Assembly: GCF_028769735.1 (NCBI RefSeq)
Contig: NC_088178.1
Location: forward strand, 6,452,001-6,516,000
DNA length: 64,000 nucleotides
Source: Zonotrichia leucophrys gambelii
Taxonomy: Eukaryota; Chordata; Aves; Passeriformes; Passerellidae
Direction: 5' to 3'
Shown: positions 48,181 to 60,689 of the stretch, one piece after another
Layout: every line of letters starts with the position of its first letter
Position numbering within the stretch: position 1 is the stretch's first letter
Made by a program: the position numbers and the translations under genes
The notes under the pieces: generated by a model
What the model was told of the DNA's origin: nothing
The model's database searches: none
The model's input: the letters and a program-made list of their open reading frames with translations, nothing else

Positions 48181-49917
48181 TTTATTGATCATTGGCAATA
48201 TCTGCTCCAGTGTACAGGGATTACAGGTCTGTTTCTAATTTTTCGTTGGGAAGCACTTTGGAAAGCAGCCCTTCTCCACAGGGTTTGCAATAGTTCAGAC
48301 ACTTTTAATCCTGGGGAGATGCTGCTGCTGAGTCCCTGGTGCTCCTGCCCTGCATGGGCTGCATTCCCACCCCGTGCTGTGCTCCAAGGGACTCCCCACA
48401 CGTGTGCACAGCTGAGGGGGCTCAGGGCAGTGGGAAAACCACTCTGGCATTTCAAGGAGTGGGGAGGAAGGAGGGAGGCTTGGTGGCTTTGCTCCCAGCC
48501 CCCCACAGTCTGACACCAAGCCTGATTTCCTGCTGTCTGGAGAGCAGGGTGGGAGTGCCAGGGTGAGCTGTGATTTTGCCTAGCAATTATCTCCCATCTT
48601 TGGGTAACATGCTCTACCCTCCTCCTTCCCAGTCAGGAGTTGTCCTGACACAGATGTTCTCTGAAGTGGCTCTGAAGCTGCTCTCCACTTCAGTTGGGGA
48701 TTTCTGTTGTTTTTCTTTAAATATTTATATTGGAGCAACCCAGTGAAATATCCAAATGTATACACAAAGAACCCCAAAGCTGGAGGAGACAGCCAGTCCT
48801 GCCTCCTTCATCTCCTTGTTTTCTTGCTGCAGCAGAGAGAAGCCAAAATACATGTCTGGAAGGGTCAACACTTAAACCACTGGAACATGGGAATGAGGTT
48901 TTTCCATTACGAGATAGAGCCTTATCTACCACTTTGGAAAAGATTCTCAAGCCTTACCAGTGAGAGATTAGGGGAAAGTCAGCAAAAATGAGAAAATGTC
49001 TCCTTCCAGCAACTCCTGCTTCACCTATTTCAGTTTATGAAACTGCACAACAAACCCTAAAGGCAGAAAAAATATAGGAGAAGATAACAACCACAACCTT
49101 CAGTAACAGCTGTGGGATATATTTAACTTGGAGAGGGGTTATGATGTTAAGGAAGCTTTAAGCCATCTTTGTGGTCCCCTAAGCCCAGGCCAGATGTGTC
49201 TGCTCAGCCATGGAACATAAATTACAGCATCCTGCTGGAATTTAAGCCAGCTATCCATAACCCCAGGGGCTGCTGAAAGCGTGTGAGCAGCAAGTGCTTC
49301 TTGCAGGATCACTCTCCACCTGTTGCCAAGGAGGGAAAGGAGGAAGAAGATAGTCTCTTTTTAAAATGTTTAATCTATTTTCAATTGCTTGTAAAACTGT
49401 GATTATTACACCTGAAAAGAGCAAGATACATTCATTTCACCTTAAGCCTTCACTTCCCTCATCCTCCTTTCAGGTACTTGCATCATCCACAGTTTCCTCA
49501 TCACCTGCCTCTCATTGCTATGTTAAAATCCCATTATTTTTAAAGGGGTACATCCCTGCAGAACAATTTAGTTCTGCAGAAATTTGTCTTGAGATAAAAA
49601 TGAACTCTGTGCCATAAAAACCAAACATTCACACACAGTTTTCTCTCTCTCTCATTTGCTAGCCCAGCACACCCAGTCCGAGCTGGTGCTGACACTGCTG
49701 TGCAGGCGCCTCAGGTGTCCTTTAATTGTAACTATGAAAACAGCTGAAATCTTACTTGCCTCTTTCCTCTTGCTCCTGTTACAAGGGCAATAGAGGAAAG
49801 GTGTGACATTAACCCTACACACACCTCCATGAATTTCTCCACTGGGAGCACCCCAGCACAGCTGTGCAATGTTTTACATGGAAGGCAACACAGAGCTGAT
49901 ATTGTTTCTGATATTGT
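48181..49917. other. Unique sequence, no gene recognised
   Basis: GC-richer around 48.3-48.6 kb. Open frames are under 106 codons and show no domain. Confidence 0.6.
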
Positions 49918-50060
49918 CCCTTCCATGAACAGGGACACCTTCCACTATCCCAGGTGGCTCCAAGCCCCATCCAACCCAGCCTGGGACACTGCCAGGGATC
50001 CAGGGACAGCCACAGCTTCTCTGGGCGCCCCATGCCAGGGCCTGCCCACCCTCATACTCA
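49918..50060 (-). mobile_element. CR1 LINE 3' fragment, minus orientation
   Basis: CCATGAACAGGGACACCTTC, CCAGGTGGCTCCAAGCCCCA, GCCTGGGACACTGCCAGGGA and CTTCTCTGGGCGCCCCATGC are in CR1 order. The extreme tail is missing. Confidence 0.85.
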
Positions 50061-52320
50061 GCTTCTTCTTCCCACACAAAGATTCACATGCATGTCCTGG
50101 TGAAACTTCCCTGGATGGATTTATTTTATTCAGGACACCCTGGAGTTGAGCTGCACTCCATGAATCACTGCTGACAATGAGAGATGGTGATGTGATGCAT
50201 CGAGCGCGTTCCTCTCTCGACCCACAGCTGATGACGGTGAAGTTTTAATTTCCCCCCCTGCATTCCATGGCCTGGGAGTTCTCAGAGGAGGCTGAGGGGG
50301 TTAGGTGGTGAGACCAGGGGGTTTCAGTGGGCACTCAGCCACAATATTACACACACACACATCCTATAGCCTCTGGTATGTCCTGACCAGATGCTGGTTT
50401 ACAAGCAAATTCCTATTGCTCATGTCATAGGCTTCAGTCTCCTGACTTGTAAACACCACAGGACAGCTGCAGAGATCACACACAGCCCAGGAGTTTCAAA
50501 AGGCCACTCCTGTTAATATCTACATCTCACAGTGGGCAGGGCTCCAAGTATTCCTGAGTGAGCTGGTGTCAGATGAAAGATTGCCAGAAGAGACAACGGC
50601 ACCACACTGGAGGGTTCTACTCCAAGCTAAATGAGAGTCTTGACCATGGATGTTCTTCTGCCTTTCCATTTTTATATTAAACTCTTTGGGCAAAAGATCT
50701 GGTGAGCTCATCCAACCTGGAAATACCAGATCCACAGAAAGATAAGAAAAAAAATGTAACTACATATGAAAACTAAACCCTGCAGACCTTTACCTTCTGC
50801 TTGATAGCACATCTTTTCATGTGGAAAAGAACTTGAGGTTTAAATACTCACAGTGATTAGCCAGGCAATCATTACTGACAAAATGATAAGGACCAAGCAA
50901 TAATTGTCAGCATTTCCCTGGATGCTTTATGATGCAGTTGGTAAAGGAAGAAATAGTATCAAGACTGATTCATATGTGCATTTCTACAACCTCTTCATGA
51001 GCTAAGAGGTCTCCATTAGATATTGACAGGTCCATTTATAATAATCTGCAAAAGATTCTTTGTTCAGAAATTACCTTCAGATCATCCTCTTTCCTCAGAG
51101 CTAGCCTTTAAACATTCATCTAAATAACCATATTTTGATATATTCTGCAGCTGCACATTTCTGAGCAGAGGAACATGCCACTCCCAGCATTCCCACTGCT
51201 CAGGAAATAAAACTTGTGAGAGATATTCACAAACATTAATTCTCACTAAATCTAAAATGTAACTGCCACAGATTTCCACAGTGAAAATAAAGTAACTGCT
51301 TATGAGTTCTTTTACAGAAGTTTTTAGAACTGCAAGATTTTAAGGCACGATTTTGATTAGGCTGCAAAGATCCAAACTCTTGTAGGCTTATGGAAAAAGG
51401 AAAGAGCCTTCAGCACAGACATGTTAACACATAAATCAGGCAAGAATGGGAGCCAACACAAGTATGGTTTAAGAAATGCATTAGTTTCAATAACAGAGAA
51501 AATAAAAGCCCCAGGAAACAGAGAAAACAATCTCTTTCCCTTAAAATCTGGGATCTGCCAGGTTATAGAGCTGTTGTGCACGGTGCCATTAACGCTGTGC
51601 CAAGACAAGGCAGAAATCCTCCCCCTCAGGTAGTGACTGGCAGCTCCACAAAGCAGCTCTCTGAAAAGGCAGATGAGGCAACAGAAATGCCCAAGGACAG
51701 CAGAAAAGGCCAAGGGTCTATTTATAGTCTGTTCCTACCTTTTTGAGTTTGGGAATCTGACATACTAGCCAGCCAAAGGAAGCAATTAGCCCATTATTGT
51801 AATGGTACCTGAGGAAAGGCAAATACATGAAAGAGAGCTAAAGACTATGTAAATAGGAATATCCATGAAAAGGACTGGTAAAGAAAGATTCAAGAGCCTT
51901 GTGAAGAGGCAAAGCTACAAGAAGGGACAACAGAACATAAATGTAGGAAACATTTCAAGCTAAAGTTCGTAACATGGAACCTCAGGATCTGTCCTTCTCC
52001 CTTAAAAAGCAGAGTTAACATATCATCCCACTCCAGATTTTTACTAAATCACATGCATGAAACATAAATTTGAATCTCAAATACCCAAGGCAAAGAGTTC
52101 ACAAAAGACCTAAAATCTCAAAAATTCCTTACAAACTTTATTTAGGGTTCACACATGGATAAGACACAGTCTGTTTGGATAACTCCCTGCACTAAAAAGG
52201 CAACTCTCGATTGGAAAAGTAATTTTCAACTAATTAAACTTCTGTAATTTTTCATTTCCTCCAAGGAAGCAGAAGCAATTCAAGAGGGTCTAAATGTGTG
52301 TGGAACACAAAACATATACA
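50061..52320. other. Unique sequence, no gene recognised
   Basis: A short (AC)n tract lies near 50350. A 118-codon minus-strand frame (51357-51713) shows no domain. Confidence 0.6.
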
Positions 52321-52324
52321 GATG

Positions 52325-52380
52325 GCACACACACACGCACATATATAAAAAAAAAAATATATATATATATACACACATAT
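52325..52380. repeat. Compound (CA)n-(A)n-(TA)n-(CA)n microsatellite
   Basis: GGCACACACACACGCACATA, then an A run, then ATATATATATATATACACAC. It lies directly beside the palindrome at 52381. Confidence 0.9.
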
Positions 52381-52416
52381 GGTTTATGTTGTTCTATGCA
52401 TAGGACAACATGAACT
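52381..52416. repeat. 36-bp loopless palindrome (18-bp arms)
   Basis: Arms GGTTTATGTTGTTCTATG and CATAGGACAACATGAACT. Fifteen of 18 positions are Watson-Crick pairs and the other three are G-T wobbles, so the plus-strand RNA would pair throughout. No loop is present. Confidence 0.85.
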
Positions 52417-52650
52417 AGCATATGCATCTGAGCCCCTGATTCTTTGGCAAAAACTCAGACAGAAAAAGCCCTGAACTTTAGCTCCCAGGGAACATGTGCC
52501 ATGACTCCAGCTCAGAAGACAAAATTACAAGTTTACTTCTCCAGTGAAAACACTGGGCTGGATGTTCCTGGGAAGCAGTAACCATGGAGCCCAAGCTATC
52601 CCATTCTTTACTGTCACTTTCCAGAGTTCAACAATGCTACACTGCAGTCC

Positions 52651-52672
52651 TTTTTTTTTTTTTTTTTTTTTT
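52651..52672. repeat. Poly(T) run of 22
   Basis: Uninterrupted T run immediately before a CR1-like fragment. Confidence 0.95.
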
Positions 52673-52835
52673 AATAAGAGCTGGACAGTGCAGGAGCTGC
52701 CAAGAAAACTCTTTGCTGTCCATAATGACCCCGGGCCTCCCTGGCGCTGTTAAACTCTTCCATGACGCAAGGGACTGGACCTGATGACCAACAGAGGGCT
52801 CCTTCCAAAGCCTTCTCTGTGATTATGTGCTGATT
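52673..52835 (+). mobile_element. Diverged CR1 3' fragment, plus orientation
   Basis: CTTCCATGACGCAAGGGACT, GGACCTGATGACCAACAGAG and CTCCTTCCAAAGCCTTCTCT with GTGATTATG resemble a CR1 tail with several changes. Confidence 0.5.
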
Positions 52836-53220
52836 AAATACCTGCGTGTACTGCTGCCTTATTTCCCCATTTTGCTACAAATTCATCAGGCTTGGCCCTG
52901 CATCACTTTGTGACGTGCAGTGTCATATCAGGACCTATGAATAACTGTCCCTCTCCCCTCTGTGTCTGCCCCAGGAAGTTCTGCCCCTTTTTTTTTTATC
53001 CATTCCCTGGTTTTATAATAATTTTCTCCCTGTGTTGTAACCACAGCCCTCCCACCAGACCCTGCCCACAGAGAACCAGCCCAAGCAGCCTGACATTCCC
53101 ATGGTGGATTCTCCAAAGAGCTGCTGAAAATGTGCCCTTGATAAACTACACAAACCCCATATTAGCACAAGCAGTTAGAGCTTCACTGCTGCCCATGGCT
53201 TTCAACTTTAAATAAACTTT
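52836..53220. other. Unique sequence, no gene recognised
   Basis: A 107-codon frame (52892-53215) has no domain. A T run is present at 52987-52998. Confidence 0.6.
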
Positions 53221-53530
53221 GGAGGAGCAGCTGGACATTGGAGAGAAATCTGAGAAGGAGCTTAAGGAGACCAGCAAGGCCTGCACTCCTCTGCTGTAAA
53301 GAAATGGTTTGTTTGGGTTTGCATCAAAACAGACAAATAGGAGAGAAATCCAGAAGGCCCTGCTGGGCTTTCAGTGACAGAGGCTGCCAGAGCTCCAGGA
53401 GCATTTGGACAAAGCTCCCAGGGATGCACAGGGTGGGACTGCTGGGATGTCTGTTTATGGCCAGGGGTTGAAGTCCATGATCCCTGTGGGTCCCTTTCCA
53501 TTCAGCATATTCTGTGATTCCACAACTGCA
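53221..53530 (+). mobile_element. CR1 LINE 3' end, plus orientation
   Basis: GCTGCCAGAGCTCCAGGAGC, TTTGGACAAAGCTCCCAGGG, GGGTGGGACTGCTGGGATGT, GATCCCTGTGGGTCCCTTTC and GCATATTCTGTGATTCCACA. Same subtype as the copy at 22.1 kb, but the middle portion is deleted or diverged. Confidence 0.9.
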
Positions 53531-54234
53531 CAGAGGTGACTTAGCACACACAGAGTGGCTCTCCACCACATCCACCATGTGTACTCTGACCCTTGGAATC
53601 ATCATCCAAAGCAGGGGAAGCTGAGTGGCCTGGCTCTAGGAAACAGCAGGCTCAGCTCTAAACCCTTTGTACCAGGAACAGTGACATGCTGGATGCAGGC
53701 ATCCACCTGCTGCAGGATTCAGCTGCCTGTCATCCTGACAGAGCTCTGTGTGACGAAATAATGTCTACAGGAGATTACCTGGATCCCCCTGTTAGGGGAA
53801 AACTTCCCATTTGCTTTTAAAACCTTCACTGAACCATGTAGGGAGGTCTGGTTAATCCTGGGAAGGAAAAGAAACACATGAAAGCTGTACCCACTTGACT
53901 ATCAAAGCTTTTGAACAATGGGGTGACTGATGGGCCAGTTTACTCTTTGAACCTGATGCTTTCCCTGTGAAAATACTTTCATTTGGTAACACATGTTCAC
54001 AACAGATTTCTGCAATGCATCCTTCATACCTCACCCATGGCAGTGAGCTGCCACATTGCTGACACATCCTAGGTGGCACTGTCTGCATGATGCCAAATTG
54101 AGATGGTGAAGTTCAGCAGCACCCAGGGTTTGGGGACACTGGTAGGGTGGCAAATGGGACATCCTTGGTCACGAGTGCTGGCACACAGAAAGACAATGGT
54201 ATCCCAGACTGCATTCCCAGAGTGTGGGCAGCTA
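53531..54234. other. Unique sequence, no gene recognised
   Basis: Nothing repetitive or protein-like recognised. Confidence 0.6.
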
Positions 54235-54735
54235 GAAATGGGGGATTCTGCCCCTCTGCCCCACTCAGGTGAGACTCCACCTGCAGAGTTGCCCCAGCCC
54301 CTGGAGCCAGCACAGGAGGACGTGGATCTGTTACAGCTGATCCAGAGGGACCACAAAAGTTGTCAGAGGGCTGGAGCACCTCCACCATAAAGAACAGTTG
54401 AGAGAGTTGGGGTTGTTCAACCCGGAGAAGAAAATGCTCTGGAGAGACCTTACTACGGCCTTTCAGTGCAAAAGGGGGCTTAAGAAGAAAGGTGGAGAGA
54501 GATTTTATTATGGTCTGTAGTGGATTTAGGAAGAAAGGAGAAATTTAGGTTAGATTTTAGGAGGAAATTCTTCAATATGAAGCTGTGGCTGTCCCTGGAT
54601 CCCTGGAAATGTCCCAGGCCAGGTTGGATGGGCTTGGAGCAACCTGGGCTAGTGAAAGGTGTCACTGCCCATGGCAGGGGTGGCACTGGATGAGTTTTAA
54701 GGTCTCTTCCAACATGAAGAACGCTATGATCATAT
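54235..54735 (+). mobile_element. CR1 LINE 3' region, plus orientation, about 500 bp
   Basis: The longest clear CR1 copy here. It starts around CAGGTGAGACTCCACCTGCA and GGAGCCAGCACAGGAGGACG, includes the CR1 ORF2 3' part (TCAGAGGGCTGGAGCACCTC, GTTGGGGTTGTTCAACCCGG, AGAAGAAAATGCTCTGGAGA), and ends with CCAGGCCAGGTTGGATGGGC and AAGGTCTCTTCCAACATGAA. Stops and indels disable any frame. Confidence 0.9.
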
Positions 54736-56835
54736 TGAGGAGTGGCAGGATGAAGGTCATACATCACTGCTGTGGAAACACATACATGGCAAACCCCTAG
54801 GAGAAGACAAAGGGAGAATTGCTTCATCTCACTCCAAGCCATTAATGTTAGTAAGCAGAGGCTATCAGCAGTAGAGAAAGAGGCACAAAAGTCCCATAAT
54901 GTGGTAACAAATCAGTTTAGAAACTGCATCATCTAACAGCTCCCAGCCTCACCCTTTACCCATTGTTCTGGTGAATGAATTTGCTGCTTAAACACACCAA
55001 GCCAGCAAAAACTGAGGTGTAAGGAGAACATTTCAGTGCCTTAGGTAACAGTGCTCCCTTCCAGCTTCAGATTCCAATGAAAATCTGAAAGAAAGTGATC
55101 TTCATTTGCCTAGATGTAAATTGAGAAAGCCATACATCATGCTGCCCTGTGCACTTATTTTAATTTTTTTTAAAAAAAATTTTAAAAAGTAGGATTGGGA
55201 AGTTAACTTAATAAAAAGTTGGGGGAAGCACACCTGGGTGCAAACAGGATTTCAACCATTAAAATCCCTCAGCCACTGCCAAGATGCTTTAGGAGGAGAC
55301 AACATCTTTAAGAAGGGAAAATCAATATTACAAATGATGTATAACTGCTTTTCACTGAAGATTTCCACAAATACATTTCCAAAAGCAGTGGATACACCAC
55401 ATTTTCCACAATCATTTAATTGATAACCCACCCTCCACAGAAACTTCCCAATGAATGGAGCCCCAAGAACTATCCAATTAAATCTATTTATTTGATTTTT
55501 GTAGCATAATGGTCAGTCTTCAAAGAGGGATTAGGCCAATTTAATTACAGGAATACGCAGAACTACTAATTAAAATACTATTAATTCTCACCTCACTTTC
55601 CATGTGAAAGCACACAGAAATAAATTTAAAATAACATATGTAAATGTGTTTAGGCACATTACCTGTGGTTAGTGTAAAGAACATGCAAAACCTGGTTGTT
55701 GAGTAACGGCTCTTATACTTTCCTCACTCAAAACCACTCCATAGACTTTATTTCCCCAAATATCTTCCATAATCTCTGTCAGACAGTTGGTGTAATTGCT
55801 CTCATGCTGTTCCTACCCGTGACAAATCACAGGGGGTGGGTGTCAGGATAAAGAGGGAGCACTTCGTTCCACAAGCACATCACTGAAAACATTTCATTTC
55901 AGCCAGCAAAAGACTGCATAAAATATATGTAACATGATAACTACAGACACAGCTATCACTCTGAATTATCCTCTACTCCTCTTTAAGATATGCAAATATT
56001 TTACAAAATGTCAAGTTCTTGGGAGTTTTTTTAAATACCAAGTTTGATCTTCTAAAATCTGTTAAAGGTAGCAAAGCCTAATGCTGTACCAATATACACA
56101 CCAGCACCTTCCTGCTCAGGGACGTGTTTAAAAGCTCAGAAGAGATGAATGTAACGTTTTTATCGCAGGGAAGGGGGGGAAGCACCTCTGAAGCAAAGAG
56201 GACAGAGACGCTGGAGCTCCAGCCCCCAGCTCTGCTTTCCCAGGCAAACACCGACCTCTATGGGCAACACGGAATGGTGCAAAATAAAACACTGAAGAAA
56301 GGCCAAATGTTCCAGAAAAAACAGGAAAAAGTCTTGGTGAACCTGTCTGGAAGACAAAGTCATTGTACTGAAGCAGGATTATGGATAGGATCTCCCCTCT
56401 GGATGCAAGGATGCGCTCCAGAAGCAGTCACACCCCTCCCAAAATGCTTCCAGCAGTTTGCCTCGACTAGAACAGATTTTGGTGGCAAAGAGATTCAGCT
56501 CAACATACAGAGCACTCCTAGAACCAAGGGCATGACTCCCTAAAGGAACCTTCCAGTGCCTGAGTCCCTCTGGTTCCCAGTCTGGCTCACCTCAGGTGTT
56601 CCTGAGCCCACAAGGGAACGCAGACTTCTCCACTGCACATCAACATTTGAGCCCAGCCTTGCCAAGGCATCACTCGGGGCACACAGGCTGGGCAGCCAGC
56701 ATGAAGGAGCAGAATTCCCATGCCAGAGGATGGTCAGTTGGGAATATAGCTTCTCCTCATCCCTCTTCAAAGGCAGGAAGGTCATTGCCAGCAGGAAAGG
56801 AACAGAGCCATCATCCCGGGTGATGGAGACTGGGC
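54736..56835. other. Unique sequence, no gene recognised
   Basis: An AT self-complementary run (eight T then eight A, about 55164-55179) is present. A 139-codon frame at 56124-56543 shows no domain. Confidence 0.6.
56830..56835. repeat. Left target-site duplication CTGGGC of the solo LTR
   Basis: Identical to 57233-57238, with no mismatch. Confidence 0.8.
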
Positions 56836-57232
56836 TGTGGTGTTGTGAGGTCCCCAGGACGAGGTGAGAGATGAGAATTTAACTCCATGTGCTCAGAAGG
56901 CTGATTGATATATTATTTTATGATATTATATTAAAAGAATGCTATACTAAAACTATACTAAAGAAAGAGGAAGGCTACATCAGAAGGCTAAACAAGAATG
57001 AGAATGAAAGCTCGTGACTCCTCCTCAGAGTCTGACACAGCTGATAGTGACTGATCATTAATTAAAACAATTCACATGGAATCAATCAAAGATGCACCTG
57101 TTGGTAATTGATCTCCAGACCACACTCCAAAGCAATCAGATAATTATTGTTTTCATTCTTTTCTGTGGCCTCTCAGCTTCCCAGGAGAAGAAATCCTGGC
57201 AAAGGGATTTTTCAGAAAATATCACGGTGACA
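56836..57232 (+). mobile_element. Solo LTR of a passerine endogenous retrovirus (TG...CA, 6-bp TSD)
   Basis: Starts TGTGGTGTTGTGAGGTCCCC and ends ATCACGGTGACA, 397 bases. It is flanked on both sides by the perfect duplication CTGGGC (56830-56835 and 57233-57238). Internal words include CAGGACGAGGTGAGAGATGA, GAATGCTATACTAAAACTAT, CATCAGAAGGCTAAACAAGA and CTCAGAGTCTGACACAGCTG. I recall this combination from abundant songbird LTRs. A 6-bp duplication is typical of ERVK-class integrases. No viral gene is attached, so it is a recombination product between two LTRs. Confidence 0.85.
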
Positions 57233-57238
57233 CTGGGC
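57233..57238. repeat. Right target-site duplication CTGGGC of the solo LTR
   Basis: Identical to 56830-56835. Confidence 0.8.
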
Positions 57239-58609
57239 TACAGCAGGAGCAAAACCAACACACCAATCATGGCACAAACTGCAAAAATACGGCAGGGCAG
57301 TGGGAAGGTGTCAGTCTCTCCCTGACAGCAGGAGCTGCTCTGACCTCTTCAGTGTAAAAGCAACTAAATTTGCCACAATTTTAAGCCTTGTTTTGCCTCA
57401 GACCTGCAACAGGGCAGGGTGCTGCAGCTCTGTGACAAATTGGGTATGGGAAACACATTGCACCTCTTCCTGCTCTGCATTTTAATCTTCCTTAACTTAA
57501 TGACAAGGATGCAAACAAATGGAGTTTTCCTAATTGGTTTAGGATCAGTTTCTGTGTCAAGATTTAATCCATCTTTTTGCAACAAAGGGGCTTTTTGAGC
57601 CAGTGATGAACAACTGTAATTTTGTAGATATTCCTGCAAGTGCAAATTCTTCATCATTAGATATAAAACTATCACAAAATAACACCAGCAATCAATTTTT
57701 TGGACAGATATTTTGTCTGAAATTGTGGCATCTACAGTGCAGTTACTAGCAGTGAAAATGTAATCTAAATTAAAAACATTAAGGGCACTAAGGGTTTTAA
57801 CCTAAAGCTGTAGAAGAGATATTTTATCAGAAGCAAGGAAGAAAGAAAAATATATAATATTTTTTTAAAAACAGAGAAAAACAGGAAAGCCCTAAAAATT
57901 TGACAAAGTTTACCAGTTGGAGAAGACTAAATTGTTTCAAATTGTCCTTTTTAGGCCTGACAGAGCTTTTTTGGAGATGCTAGTTTAAAAGGTTTTCCCC
58001 AAAGGCACACTGAAAATTTTTAGTTTTTTTTAATGTTTCTGTGACTTGCAGCAGGGAGAACCTAGAGGGTGGTGGAGTTAAATCATATCAGACCTTGCAC
58101 CAAAATAAGGGAATATCTCTCAGTCTGAAGTCGCAAAAATGAACAAAACAGAAAAAAGCAAAAGGTTCAACATTTAGAAACCATGATATTCAATATCCTG
58201 CTCAAAAAAAAGGCGGTCTCCAATGGAATCCCAGCTTAAATCTTCAAAGAACTGGAAGCTGACAAGTTTGTACTTTGGAATTCCCTGTCTGGCCCATCTG
58301 CCCTGTTTGTGTCCTCCTGTGGGGCCCTGAAAAAGCTCCATCATCTCCTTCAGTGCTAAATTGAATTCTGCCTACCCAACTTGATGATTTTATATGTTTT
58401 ATATGTTTTCACAGGGAATGAAATTTCTTGGTTTGCCCTTTGGAAGCAAGCTAAGTGAGGTTCTCAATTTAATGGGATCTTCCATTAAAAATTAACTATC
58501 TCATAAAAGACATTTAGATAGTCCATAAGAAAGTAAGAGGAATGAAGAACCTGGAATCTCTGGCAGATCATGCATGTCAGGTAGGAAATAACTCTTAGCA
58601 AAGAGAGAC
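57239..58609. other. AT-rich unique sequence, no gene recognised
   Basis: Frames are under 105 codons. A TTTTATATG direct repeat lies near 58390. Nothing else recognised. Confidence 0.6.
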
Positions 58610-58700
58610 ACTGAAGTCCCAGAGTGGATTGGGTTGGAAGGGACCTTAGAGCTCATCTCATTCCAGCTCCCTGCCTTGGACAGGGACACCTTCCACTAGG
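58610..58700 (-). mobile_element. CR1 LINE 3' end, minus orientation
   Basis: CTGAAGTCCCAGAGTGGATT, GGGTTGGAAGGGACCTTAGA and CTTGGACAGGGACACCTTCC are in CR1 order. It breaks off after CACTAGGCC. Confidence 0.85.
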
Positions 58701-59324
58701 CCAAACAGGGAACAAAACCAGGCAAACAAGCCAAGAACAACTGTACATAAAATTCTACATAAATTCTGGAAGCTGGGGAGAAAACGTCACTGAACTGGAA
58801 TGTTTCATTTTAAAACAATCTGTTGTCATTTTAGCTTTCTTGGAACTGTGGGTTTTTTTTCAAGCTGAGGCTCCAGTCCAAGCCCCTGCTCAAGCAGGGC
58901 CACCCAGATCACTCTGCCCAGGGATCACCAGCTGGGTTTGAGAAACTCCAAGGACAGAGGCTGATAACAATCCTGATAACACCCAATTGTGAAAATGCCC
59001 CCTAACCTGATCCTCCCCCACTGGGAGAAGGAGGGGCTTTCCTTGTCCCAGCCTTCCTGACATCAGGAAGATGAGGCTTAATGAAGGCTGGTCTTAACAA
59101 GTACTCAGAGCTTTGGAGAGCTTTCAGTGTTATCAGAACAAAAGCTGGGATAACCTAAGCTGCCAGCCAGCCACTCCAGCAACCCCTCCAGAGACACAAT
59201 TCCAAAAGCTCTGGGTACCCTGCAACTCTTGCTCAATATTCAAATGGAGCAACAACCCTCAAGATGCACCTGTGAATGGTGTTGTCTGTCAAAGTCTTAT
59301 AACTGGTTCAAATTTGCTGATTTT
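58701..59324. other. Unique sequence, no gene recognised
   Basis: Nothing repetitive or protein-like recognised. Confidence 0.6.
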
Positions 59325-59606
59325 GGTTAGACAGGGAGTGATAGGACATGGGGAATGTTTTTAAGCTAATAGATGAGAGATTTAGATAAAATGTTAGGAA
59401 GAAATTGTTCCCTGTGAGGGTGGGCAGGCCCTGGCACAGGGTGCTCAGGGAAGCTATGGCTGCCCCCAGTCCCTGGAAGTGTCCAAGGATGGGGCTTGGA
59501 GCAATCTGGGCTAGTGGAAGGCGTCCCTGCCCATGGCAGGGGTGGCACTGGATGGGCTGTAAGGTCCCTTCCAACCCAAACCATTCCCAGATTTTGTGAT
59601 ATTCTT
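59325..59606 (+). mobile_element. CR1 LINE 3' end, plus orientation
   Basis: AGACAGGGAGTGATAGGACA, GGAAGAAATTGTTCCCTGTG, AGGGTGGGCAGGCCCTGGCA, GGGCTTGGAGCAATCTGGGC, GGTGGCACTGGATGGGCTGT and AAGGTCCCTTCCAACCCAAA, with the end TTTTGTGATATTC. Close to a canonical CR1 tail, so relatively young. Confidence 0.9.
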
Positions 59607-60689
59607 GATTTCAGAGCATCCAACTACATGTTACAGCCACAGATATGGGTAATTCAGTGCAAGCCTTTTATTTAAAACCGCTTAGAATTTAATGTTCCTT
59701 AATGCCACATAAGACATTTATAGTCTTCCATAAAAAAAATTCTCCCTCACCCTTTTTTCATTTGTGCCCTGTCAGTGCTTAATGAGTATCTGGGTATAAC
59801 TGGGTGATTTATTGAAATATTAGCACAATTTCTGTAAATACTTTTATCCTTTTTATAAACTGGAGTCTCAGAAAAAATGAAAAGGCCATTATGATTGTAA
59901 GGGCAGCTTTCCTGCACCCAGTAATGTGTTCTTGCACCATTCCTATAATCCCTCAGTACATTTCCAGCATTTTTAATACACCTCACTCTGCAATAGCAAG
60001 GTGCCATCTGTGATGGCTCTTGGAACACAGTTGTTTTTCTCCCTGCCCAATTATATTTATGCACCAAATCCTTTAAACCTCTCTCCAGTCTGCAGCTTCA
60101 TTGGCTCAAACTAATGAAGAGAATTTTCTAATTCCCTCCTGATAATCCTATTACCTGTCCAAAGCTATTTCTGCAAGGGTCATCATTGCAGAGGGATGTA
60201 AATCTGGGGCCAGGTCTCACTTTGGTCAGTTGTAATCCAGCTCCTCTCCTGGAAACCCCAAGGACATTGGTCAGCACCTGGGAACAGCGGAGCTGAGTGA
60301 CTGAGCCTCTCAGGTACCATGATTTTTGTGATCAAACCTTGCCTTTCAAGCTTGATTTCAGTAGGGGGAAAAAATACAGTGTTTTGAGGATGTATTAGTG
60401 GTGTTTGAAATGTTCTAATAAAGAAATGTAGGTGATGGGGTCTCTCAGAAGAGCCTCACATTTGGCAGCTTGGGTGAAATGGGGCTGGTGACATAAAAAG
60501 TGCTGCCAGGTTCCCAGCTGTGAGTTTGGCAGGCTGCTTTCATTAGGCTGAGGACAACGAGCTGCCAGAGCTGTCATTATTTGTGCTTTAAATGAATGCA
60601 TGGGCAGTGAGTGGTGCTTCACTCCAGCTGGGGTCAACTGGGGGAAATGGAAATACATTAGAAATCAGATCCTGGACCTGCTGACAGTG
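59607..60689. other. Unique sequence, no gene recognised
   Basis: A 106-codon minus-strand frame (59747-60067) has no domain. Confidence 0.6.
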
